Positions 1 through 10,848 of a DNA stretch of 52,128 bases are shown one piece after another. The DNA comes from Phallusia fumigata. Taxonomy: Eukaryota; Chordata; Ascidiacea; Phlebobranchia; Ascidiidae. The stretch lies in the NCBI GenBank assembly GCA_008931825.1, contig QXVZ01010899.1, forward strand, positions 1 through 52,128, given 5' to 3'. Within the stretch, counting starts at the first letter, position 1. The number at the start of each line of letters is the position of its first letter. The notes under the pieces were generated by a model that had not been told where the DNA came from, searched no databases, and worked only from the letters and a program-made list of their open reading frames with translations. A program made the translations under genes and the position numbers.

Positions 1-3000
1 GGGTGACGTGGTCCTCTCGATAATCGTTGTCGTGATGTGACGTCCCTGCTCCTTGTTGGTGACGTCGTAATAGTACTCGGTCGAAAACGATTTACCGTCA
101 CTGACAACCTCCGGTTGAATGTCGGTCGAGGTGGCGATTTCCCTTGTTCCTGCATCAGGCAAAGAAACGGAGGAAGTCGAAGAGCTGGGTCTTGTCTGCG
201 TGGCCTGTACTTCCTTGTGGATAGACGTTATCAGAACATCTTCCTCTTCGGGGCTCTCGGATGAAGAGCTTGAAGAGGTCGGAGGTGCTTGAATCTTTCT
301 CGTCTTTCTCTTCTTCTTCTTTTTCTTTATCTTTTGCTCCTCCTCGGATGACGACGTTGAAGAAGAAGAACTCGACTCCTCTCGCGTGACGTTCGACACC
401 TTCTTGTGCTTCTTGATTACGATGTTCTCCTCTTCAATAAGCTCAATGATCTCCTTATTTCGAATAATTTTGCGCCGCACGCGTGTTCTCTGCTTGTCAA
501 CTACGGCGTCTCCATCACCGGAAGACACACTTGCAGGACCCTCCTCCAAGACCACAACTTCCTCATCATATGAGCTGTGATCTGAAGTCTTCTTCACTGA
601 CACCAGCTCTTCCGACGTTGTAGACTCTGCCACAGATCTTTTGATCTTGCGTTCCTTGGCGATAGGGACCTTTTGGATTGGAGCTTCTTTGTCACTATCG
701 GAAGATGATGAAGAAGACGCGGGGCTTTTCTCCTCAATCACCGGTCGCAAAACCGGTTTTGGTTCATCGTCTTCTGAAGACGACGACGAGCTACTACTAC
801 TACTACTTTCGACTGGCTCCTTAAGAGGAGGAACAACGATCAGTGGTGGACCTTCATCAACGTCGCTCTCGGAAGAGGACTCTGATGATGTTGAAGATTC
901 AAATGGAGGCTGACGATCATCAATTGGTTTCTCGGCAACGGTCTTTGATATCGGGTATTCCTGAACTTCCTCGTCGCTTGAACTTGATGAAGAACTCGAT
1001 GATTCGGGTTTCCTGCGAGGCAAAGTATCTTGATCGGGATATGAAGCAAGAGGAGGAGCTTCCTTGCTCGGCGACACGACTACCACGGTAACCGGATCTT
1101 CATCCACATTGTCCACCTAAAGATCAAAATATGACATTTTACTACATACAGCATTTGGGAATATTGTTTTGCCTTCGGGCACTATGTTGCGATTGTTCGC
1201 ATTCTGATGAATGATAGTTTTACCCTGACTATTGTAAAAAAATAGTTCACCCTCCAGCTATATTACACTTTGGAATTAAGCGTCCACTACTGCAAGTATT
1301 TACAGTGCCGATCGAGCTTATTACTGGCATTGTTCCCGCTAATGTCAATGTATTTGAAAGCAGGTATTGCATGTTAGATTTGCACGTTGATTTATGTTAT
1401 GTTTTAGGCATTTTTTGTTTCGAATGCACACAACACGTTGTTTCTCGTGTTATACTTTTATCAGAGGCATTGCGTAGTTGATTGGTTTCCAAACTGTTGG
1501 AGGCTCAAAGCTTTCTTTATGCACCGACTGTTCTTAGTATTAAAACACTATGCGTAAATTTTCTTTTTAAAACTAGTTTGGAAAGCATTGAACTAGCTAT
1601 TTAGAAACTGACATCAACAACAGTATAAGGGGGAGCGTGTTCCTCTTCTGGCATTGGAGCCGATGGGACTATTTCATCCTCATCAATTAGCTTTTTCTTT
1701 GGATCTGTAACAACATTTAAAGGAAATGTCATATATTTTATCTGAACCAATCAACCATTGACAGCAAATCTTTAATTCTTGATTCGGTCAAGTTGACTTA
1801 AAACCTGTACGAAATAAAACCCTTAATTGGCCAGAAAGTTTTCATAACATTGAAAAGCTTACATTTAAGCAACCACAGCTCTTACACAAAAACCGCTTTC
1901 GTGCCTAAGGCGATGCAAGCGAAGTCAGTGGTGCGTTGCAAGCGGCACGAATGCCGTAGTTAAGGTGAAGTATGTTTTGCACGTATCGCATAGTTCGGCT
2001 GCACACGATTCTTTAATCGCAGAGTGTTCGGAATTCATAAAACAAACCGACGATAAAGTGCCCTGTTCGCGATGTAGCGAGCGTCAAAAACTATGTTGCG
2101 TTTGCAATTGGCTGATATAATTTTATTGCATATCCCGTAACGCACTCGCGTCGACAAACAAGCCTCCTGTTGTGAGGGCTTACAGCGGTATTTCAAAGAG
2201 GAAAGAGGACGAGAATTGTCATTTTGATCATCCAATACATCCATGTTGTTTTTTCAGTGAGAAATTGGGTATTTCGATGCGATACACAGCAAACTGTTGT
2301 TCCCAAAACACTAATCCCTACGCAAAATGTGAACAGGCTACGTCTCAAACACCTTAAGACACCGTTTGTGCATTAAAAACCAGATTTCTTTATCACGGCG
2401 GGCGGAAACAACTCGATTGCGATAAATAGCTTAAGGGCTCCAAACACTGGACTAGTTAACCGCCTACGCTCGTCGATGTACAGACAATGTCCTTTGAAAA
2501 ATTACGATTTATTATGGCCGAGCTTAACTTTAAGCGCATTACGCATAAACGAACCTGAGCTTTAATAAGTCGATATTTGGTTGCTTGTATTTTCTATTTT
2601 GGTCTCGGTAACATGATTTATGTAAAAAAAGTTTTAGTATTGCGCTTAACACACATACCACATTTATTTGAGGAAATGTAAGGGTTTTGTTTGGTAAGTC
2701 ATACCAATGAACCGAACTGGAATTTTTCAAAACAAAAAAATTGCACACTCGCAATCTCACAATCACATTATGTATGACGCAGCAGACACAGCTGTTCGAC
2801 TCTGTTTTCACACAAATTCGCTTGCTCCCTTTACGCAGGAGATTTTCCCCACCACAAATGAGCGCTTCCATGTCCTTTGTGCGAAAAGGCCAGACCCGTC
2901 GAGAATTATATTTCATTACGTCGCTGAGAAGTACTTTCGCTAATTACATAATAACGGGTCTTCGTCGCGTCTCGTCAAAACACTGGACGATAACGACCCA

Positions 3001-5081
3001 CATAGACTTGTTATCAGCCCCCAACACAAATATCAATCATTATTTCGGGTTACGACAAGGCCCAGGTAAGGCGGGTTACCATTGTGGGTTATTCCTCGAT
3101 TGCGGGATCGCCTCCGAACGTACGCACATCGAAAAATTAAATTTGATTTCGAGAAATATCACGCCTACCTGGTGATGATGACGTAGATGATCCTGGGATG
3201 TCGTTTGGATCCTTCTCCTAACAATATTCATGAGACAGCGTTAATATGATGAAGGTTGGCAATTGGGCGTGTGCAGAAGATATGTTTTTGTGGTATTTGG
3301 GAAAAGATTTAATGCAGTTTACCAACTTTTGAATTGCTTAATCGGAGTAACATATGTTCATTATCATAGATGCACATGTAAATCAAAATGTTGGTGAGGT
3401 TTAAAAAACGCTTGAGGATGACATAAAGTTAGCGTATTTTTATTGTTTAGTTATAACACATGGGCGGTCAACCTTACAAATTACATTACAATGTCACATT
3501 ATCTCTCTCCAGCAATGATTCATTGAAATACTACGAAACGCTTCAAGTCGCTTCCACAAACGCGACCAAATGATACATATCTAGTTTCTAGTACAACTTA
3601 TCCCCGAGCTATTTTGTACGCAGCCCACTTTGATTTGTACATCGCTGTCTGTCGATATATCCCAAGAAACTTTTAAAAAAGTTTCTTTTGAGTTTCCGAA
3701 ACGACAGGTAAAGACAGTAACTATGTCCGAAGGAGCAAGAGGCCGTGACCCTTGACCCCTGAAGATAAATAACCGTCACTTACATCGATATCGATGAGAA
3801 CGTCGCCGTTGCTGCCGTGAGGATCCTCGTACGATGTTATCACATTGTTGTCCGGCTTTAGTTTGGGTTTTTCTGCACAAATTGGAAATGACATTCATAA
3901 CATTTTGCAAGCTTCTAGTGCAAACGTTAAGTGTACATTTGTGACCGCAACAAGGACACAGGTCTACAAAAATGGTATAAAACATGGTTTGTCATGCGCA
4001 CTTATAGAAGCAAAAGACATGTTGCCTTTTTTAACTGAAAAGTTTCAAGCTTGGATTCAATTTATCAAAATGACAGGTGACAACAGACATTACGTGGCTT
4101 CTGTGTTTTCTCAATAAACCACGTTTTAAACCTCAGTATTTTTTACTGTTTTCTGACTTTCCAATTTGCATTGGGGGTAGTGGTACTGTATGTTCTAATC
4201 TTAGGGCGTTGCGTGGAGGCAGTCCAATAACCGTAGTTGTCATCAGTGTAAATAAATCGGAACTGACATTTATGATTTCGCAGCCCCGGGCGCATTTCTG
4301 TTAGTTGATATCATGCCTGTGTTGTTCTTGAAGTTGCGAGACGCACGGCGACACACGCAACAAATCGCGCTTTGCCAAAAATAAATAACAGGTTCGGAGC
4401 TGGACAAATGAAATAAGTGGAGGGTATTGCACGGTTTAGCGCGTGACAAATTGTCTGTCACTGCAAGTTTACAGATTACACCGGGTTAAATATGTTGAGG
4501 CCTGACCTATTATTTCCACTCATTTAGTTTTCTAGACAAGATCCACACAAGAAAGTAGTTTATGGCTGTTGCATTTTTACGGGAAAGGGCACGTTTCACA
4601 AATTTTAGGGTGGTATTAGAATTTTGCATCACACAAATCCAAAAGTAGTTTTCTTTACGAATACAACAGAATTTTAAGCCAAAAACGTCTGACATACTCT
4701 TTTAATAATGCCTCTGTCTTAACAGAGAATACGTTATAGCCTAATATGGCAAAGTAACCGTGAACCGTTTACCATGTGCGGATCGAATAAAATTAGGCAT
4801 GTTAAAACGCTTGGTCATTTTAGAAATCATTATTTTATAGATATTAGTACGTCTGCACAACTTTAGTAGAGTCGCATAACAATCAGATCTGCATTTTCGT
4901 TAACCCTATTTCACAAATCAGTTACCCAACAATTTCACCCCAAAGTCGACACGAAAACCGTAAGATAAAAACGAAACTTACTTTTGGGTTGACGGCGGTA
5001 CAGCAGGTAGGTTACCATGCCAGCAACCACCGCAAACTGCACCCCTAGGATGACAAAGAGGGCGATAAGTCCACCATCCAT
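1..5081 (-). CDS. Single-pass membrane protein with long Ser/acidic cytoplasmic tail (3' partial)
   Basis: Five exons join in phase on the minus strand: 5081-4982, 3872-3784, 3217-3169, 1704-1613 and 1116-<1 (482 codons, no stop reached). Introns 1-3 begin GTAAGT or GTAGGC and end in AG; intron 4 has a weaker GTCAGT donor. The product starts MDGGLIALFVILGVQF, a hydrophobic segment of about 25 residues with almost no ectodomain, followed by YRRQPKKKPKLK. That basic flank predicts N-out/C-in topology with no cleaved signal peptide. The linker is acidic and Pro-rich. The last exon, 372 codons, alternates runs of 6-10 Ser with Asp/Glu clusters and Lys/Arg-rich stretches, and contains many potential casein kinase 2 sites. 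I do not recognise a family, and low complexity makes remote similarity uninformative. The tail lacks an ATG, so ATG-based ORF calling misses it. The start is the first ATG before the membrane segment. Exon phases make the model likely; the function is unknown. Confidence 0.72.
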
Positions 5082-6072
5082 CCTTGCAACTCACAAATGT
5101 CCCGGGCCCGATATATCGCGGCGGCTCATAAAGGCTGGCGTTCCAGCCCCAGGCTATTGTTCGTTCTAAGGTTGAGGGCAGCAAGGTTCTTGGATGGCTC
5201 AGTTAAAGGACTACTGTCTGTGTGGTGGATTAGATTTTATGTGACAAACCAAGGCACCTACTTGATATTTGACATATGCGGGGCGTGTTGTTTTTGTGCG
5301 ATTGACGTTTCATCCCATTTTCACATTTCGGGATTTCGGATCTCGTGTAAATCAACAGCTTCTAACACTTTACTGTTTCCAACGAAACAGAAGAAAACAA
5401 ACGAACCAATATTTAGTCTTTGAGCAACAAACATGAAACCTGAGAGCATCAAGCTAGTTGAAAAGACGATTTAAAACACAAACAAACAACGTACGTTTGG
5501 TTTTTAAAACCTATTCGCAAAAGCACAGAGCTCCATTAAGTTTTATATTCACGCAAAGTTCAGTTGGTTTCTTAATGTTTTGTTGATGGTGTAGATTAAA
5601 ACCAGTCAGTGCTACACATTCCTGCGACATTACGTTCCAACCACAAAGCTTGCCTCCAGCATTTATAGCTCAAGACGTTACAGCTCTGCAACAAACGCAG
5701 TTTAATGCAAGCTGTCTGTTCTGCATACATTACATTTATATGACACTGATTTGGCGATTAAATTTATCGTGGGTACTTTGTAATTGTAAAACGTTTAAAA
5801 CAATTGTCCTTGTATGTAGGGTTGACTTTGCCAAAGAGAACTGCATAAATCAATGGTTAGGAATCAGCAACTCTACTTTTTCGATGTGTCAGTGAGCCTA
5901 ATTTTGGATGGAATGTAGCCTACACATTTAAATGAATTATGAAACTAAACACAACATGGGGATCGTCGCTACTTGTTAAAAGGCCATTAAATGCAGCATT
6001 TGGGAATAAAAGTGACTCAATATCCTATAATTCCAACCATTTTGAACACGACGACGGTTTGTATCTTGTGAN

Positions 6073-6805
6073 CGCATGGACATTGTTTGTTAAAGTTGTT
6101 GCCAAACATCAACATGTTGCAGCTCAGGGGCACGTAGGCACACCGCTCAATACGCTTTAGCATAATCCGGGTGTAATGCTCACGGGCGATGATCGGAAAC
6201 GAAGCAGGTGTCGCAATTTGCTAACTACCCGACACACTTATTAATCTCTTCACACTTGGGGTTTGAATAAAGCGCCACGGTCTGCGCTTGTCCGCACACA
6301 TTCGATCAGCGGCAACTGCCACGAGCACATGTTTTATGTCATAACTCAACGTGCAGAATTTAGAACAAGACGAGGTCGGTAGGTTTGTAAGATTAACGCC
6401 AGCAAGAGTTGTTTAAGTTTTCGGCTGGCCAACTGAGGNCGCATGGACATTCTTTGTTAAAGTTGTTGCCAAACATCGACATGTTGCAGCTCAGGGGCAC
6501 GTAGGCACACCGCTCAATACGCTTTAGCATAATCCGGGTGTAATGCTCAAGGGCGATGATCGGAAACGAAGCAGGTGTCGCAATTTGCTAACTACCCGAC
6601 ACACTTGTTAATCTCTTCACACTTGGGGTTTGAATAAAGCGCCACGGCCTGCGCTTGTCCGCACACATTCGATCAGCGGGAACTGCCACGAGCACATGTT
6701 TTATGTCATAACTCAACATGCAGAATGTAGAACAAGACAAGGTCGGTGGGTTTGTAAGATTGACGCCAGCAGAAGTTGTTTAAGTTTTCGGCTGGCCAAC
6801 TGAGG
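6073..6805. repeat. Direct duplicate 6073-6438 / 6440-6805 around an N
   Basis: The two 366-base copies have equal length and the same ends, and are separated by one N (6439); a second N at 6072 precedes the first copy. I count 13 single-base differences, about 3.6%. That is too many for sequencing error and typical of two alleles in a highly polymorphic ascidian. Most likely a small contig from the second haplotype was placed next to the first rather than merged. A real tandem duplication is the alternative, but the N at the exact junction argues against it. Confidence 0.85.
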
Positions 6806-7244
6806 CAGCGTAGTTGCTACGGAAGAGATGGAAGTCGATCAAAAATAGTAGTAGGCTAAGCTTGCCAATTGTTTGTGTTCTTTTTGAAGCTTTTTTGTTT
6901 AAGGGCAAGAACACAATATACATAAAACAAATCCGAAACTACGTTAGGTGTATTTAGTGTTTGGAATTGGTTTTATTCATTCAGGTATATGAAAAGGACT
7001 CAAATTAAGGAAACCATGAACAAAACCAAACTCGCTTACACTAACCTAAAGCATAGTGCTGGCATGGACGTCTCCGACTTCGGCGTTTCAACTATTTGCC
7101 GTCATGTCATATTTGTCAACGAACACGGACAAAGCAAATATGACGACGCTGGGGCGACTTCGAACTTCGGCACAAGGGACACATTTGCCGCAATTGCGCA
7201 ACAAACCTACTGCGTCGCTTGTGTAATCACGCCCCCACATACCC

Positions 7245-7319
7245 TGACGTCAGCATTTGGGCGTGGGCTCGGGCCCTCAAACAAACTAGGGGTGCTTGAC
7301 CTGACGCCGATTGGTGGGT
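7245..7319. promoter_or_regulatory. Candidate regulatory patch: CRE palindrome, GC box-like and CCAAT motifs
   Basis: A full TGACGTCA palindrome lies at 7245-7252, GGGCGTGGGC follows at about 7259-7268, and an inverted CCAAT (ATTGG) sits near 7310. The surrounding 300 bases are clearly more GC-rich than their flanks. This resembles a proximal promoter or enhancer between two divergent genes. No transcript evidence is available from sequence alone. Confidence 0.3.
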
Positions 7320-9107
7320 TACTGTATCGAGGACTCACACTTCCGTGTTATCACATAAATAAAGAACCTAAAAAGCTCCGATGATACGCAATGTTAAGTG
7401 CTCTTGACAACTCCCTGTCTATTCAAACGCGCTGGTATCGCCATGTTTGCGCCATACACATGTCATAAATGGCTGCATGTATTGGTCTTGGTTTGTTTAT
7501 AGAGGTATAAACTTGATTGAATGATTTTTTGTTCGCAAAGGCCTCTTGAAAATGTTGAACTTGAAGGTTCAACAAAGCGCGCACGGCGAAAGAATCAGGA
7601 GAAGGTTTTATGACAAGGATGAGCAAATTTGTTCAATGAACAATAGATTGTGTGTGTCACGTTTTATTTATTTAGCTTCGGTTCTCCTTTGGTGGGTATA
7701 CTTTTTGTTGATTAGAGAATTCTTTTCTTGTGACCAAAGTTGGTTGACGTATCAAAAGTCTAAGGAAGAAAATGCGCAATACGTTTCAGTAAACAAAAAG
7801 GGTTCAAAGTTTAAATCCGGGTTGCTTAAAAACCTCCGCTTTCAACCTTCCTTCTTCGAAGGTTTTTATCTTCTTAACATTTAAAAATGGACCTGCATTC
7901 CTAAATAACTCAAGCATATTAACTGTTGTTTTTTATTTTCATTTGCGTGAGGGAAAATATTGTTGTCGAGCTGTCTGATTTATTGTCGGCAGTTTTCTGT
8001 TTTGAAAGTATGTCATCTAATAAGAGGTTAGTTTAATAAGACGTAACGCGATTAAACCACCAACCTCACGAATGCGTGGCGATTGCACAAACTCCTACCT
8101 CTTGGCAAAGAGCGAAATCAACAGATTTGTGGACTTTGTATTTCCTCATAAAAAGAACCGAATTTTATTGACTGACAGGACTTATACTTGTATTCGAACT
8201 TGTTGTGAACTGCCCTTCTCAAATCAACAACATGGGTGAAAGTCGCAAATGTGCGTCAGACTATCACGTGATATGGCGAGTCATCTTGACGATAAAACCG
8301 GTCGAGATTTTAAGAAGATAGAAGCTTCGGTCGAATGTTGTGTGCAGAGGTGGATTATGATGTTTGCTCACATTTAATCAACGTGTTTGTCGAAGGTGGA
8401 TGCGGGGCGACGGCTGCGGCCTTTTTAAACCGCCCAAGCTGTACCACCTGGCGACTTTGTGATATCGCGAAGGTTAAACTTTTTCATTCTGTGTGCTTGT
8501 TGTTGTAGAGTTGTAAATTGGGGTTAAGGACATCCGAATGTAGGAACAGTTTTTAGTAGCTGGTTGATCGACTGTTTTGCAAATTTGTTAAAATTGTGAA
8601 CCCAATTGTCTTGAAATTACTGACACCTAAAAATGTATTATTGAGTTAAAGATTTCTAGTGTGACAAGTTAAATGTTTATGGTCCATCCTATTCCAAATC
8701 TACTCACAGATTGATTCTTTTTTGTAGTTACTGACACTGTAAAATGCATTTTTTAAATCAAGGTGACCAAGAGGTCCAAAAAAATTTGCAAGGTTATGCC
8801 ACTATAGTCCAATATGATTTTTTCAGAGCGTCCGAAGTTAAAAAAATAGTTGGGTTTAGAATTCCCTGCCGAGTGTAAAACACACATACAATTCAGGCCG
8901 AGATTCCTCTTGTACACGTTGCTTATCATTTGTTTTACTGCAATGTAACCGCAAAATAACGGATCAAATTGTGTATGACCACAACAAAGAAAAACCTTGT
9001 TTGCGAAGGTGGTGGGCTTCAACCCAAGTTTTTTTATGGAGCAACATGGCTATAATTTTTCCCCTTCGACACTCAAGGGCACGTCAAGCCAGGTGTACGT
9101 GCCACGT

Positions 9108-9122
9108 GTTGCCAATGGCAAC
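9108..9122. promoter_or_regulatory. RFX-type X-box palindrome
   Basis: GTTGCCAATGGCAAC matches the X-box pattern GTNRCC-N(0-3)-RGYAAC with a three-base spacer, and both half-sites are perfect. A CACGTG E-box (9104-9109) overlaps its first bases. RFX factors use X-boxes in ciliary and neuronal genes. It lies 1.7 kb upstream of the connexin start, but which gene it serves, if any, is unknown. Confidence 0.4.
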
Positions 9123-10792
9123 GTTTATCGCGAGGCTAAGCACACAAAGTTAGCGAAATGTCAGAGCTAGGCTTTGTGACGAGAAACAAGGAGTTGAGCC
9201 GACACCAGTTAAACATTAATTCCCGGGCTAAGGCGCATCTTTTAAATCTCAACATGAGGCAAACACGTCAAAGAGTTGTATAGCCTCCATTTTTAAATTG
9301 TGCCCTAAATGGATCATGTTTTTTTGGCAAAATGTCATTTCAAGGCGATAACCTCATCAAATGCATAGAACATGTGAACATAGGTTGTAGAAGTAATTCA
9401 TGTTCTTTTCTATTTTTTTTTTAACAAACTAGTGAATACATTTGTACAGAGCATGACGTTTCGAATGTATCTAGTTGTTGATTTGTCATTAGAAATCTTA
9501 AAACTGTAAAATGTGTGTTTTTCTTTTTTTTTTCTTTGTGTTTCGTAAAAACACTTTGCATCAGTCGTTCAGGTGCAACGTTTGTGGTACAATTTTTATG
9601 AAGTTGGTCCAACTTCCACCTCTCAGCCTGAAGTCACGTTGGTGTAAGCTGAATCATGATGATTACCCTTTGGAAATCACACGAATTTGCGTCACATCAC
9701 TTATCGAGAAAAGCACTTGTAGGAGTGAGAAAGATGTTTTTGCATATGACGTTGAAAGTTTAGTAAATACAAATCCATGGTACGGTGACGCATTTTGCAA
9801 ACAAGTTGAATTCCAACTTCCAGTCAATTCTGGATTATTGCATGCACATTTAAACCACAGGTGTTTGTGTTTAAAATATTCACTTTAGAGATGCGTGTTT
9901 TTAATACTACCAATACACATTTTATAATGCCACCAAAAAGCAACGAAAAAGCATTTGGAAAATCACGTTGTGAAAACGACAACTTGAGATCAATAACATA
10001 AAAGAAACATTTTTATTAGGTTTTGTTTTTAAAATGGGATTTTATACTTACAGCGCCTTGTTTTGCAAATCAGGCTTTAAGCAACACAGGCTTGATGAAA
10101 ACGTATTTTTGTACAATTTTGTTTCGTGCAAATTTTGAGTTTTTACGATTTTGCCGGTCGCTGATCAACACTTTAGAACTCGTACAGCTTTGCTCCAATC
10201 CACTAAGAAAGATAAGAAAGAGAGGGTTGGAGCAAAAGGCGTTCACAGGCATCTATACATAAAACGGCTTTAAACAGACAGAGCAGGTTATGAGCCGCAT
10301 AAATCCAGCGTCGTTGGAAAAAGTTCGTCCGTGTGATGTATGCTCCTTTGTGCACTCAGACTGAGAGCCAATATTAGTTTTCGACTGAGTAATCAGTAAC
10401 CCAGGTACATCGAGCAAAGTGATACCGGCCATTCCAGAACATTGCGAGACAGAAACGGGTGGGCCGTTGCGCAACGTTGAGTGCTAAGTAACGTTTCAGA
10501 GAACAACGGATACTTTGTTTAAATCGATTTAGGAGTTTGGGGCCTTAAGTAACGGTTGATTAAAAGGATTTCTTTTATTTTAAGCTTGAGCTACAGAATT
10601 TTAACAGGCGGTAGTAATTGTCTCAAAAAAATTGTAAAAAGAGCAGAGTAAGACTTCAGCGGTTAGAAAAGTTCGAAAATGTTTTGGCCAGCAAGTTGGT
10701 AAGAAAAGCCTGGATGAAAACGGACCTCGTAGTTTGGTACAGATCAAAAAGTAATCATTGAAAAGAATAAAACTTTTTTTTGCATATTTCAG

Positions 10793-10848
10793 AACAACGA
10801 AGCACTTAATAATTAATTCTTAACAACTGTTAACGGTTTAGCGTCAAA
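10793..10848 (+). other. Connexin 5' leader following an unpaired splice acceptor
   Basis: A T-rich tract ending in TTTGCATATTTCAG stops at 10792, 56 bases before the connexin ATG. No matching coding exon is seen upstream. It is either the acceptor of an intron after a non-coding first exon or an acceptor for spliced-leader trans-splicing, which is widespread in Ciona. The sequence cannot separate these. Confidence 0.45.

Larger units (their letters stand above)
5082..10792. other. Intergenic region between divergent genes
   Basis: No convincing exon is seen on either strand. Open frames here are short, AT-biased and lack splice-phase partners. The stretch separates the divergent starts of the membrane-protein gene and the connexin, so it should hold both promoters. 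Visible items are two single-N gaps (6072 and 6439) with a duplicated 366-base segment, a GC-richer patch near 7040-7380, and an X-box palindrome at 9108-9122. Confidence 0.6.

Noticed and set aside
37..1091. Plus-strand open frames of up to 90 codons across 1-1100
   Set aside because: They are antisense to the minus-strand Ser/acidic tail exon. Their Asp/Leu/Ser runs are the complement of its Ser/Glu codon runs.
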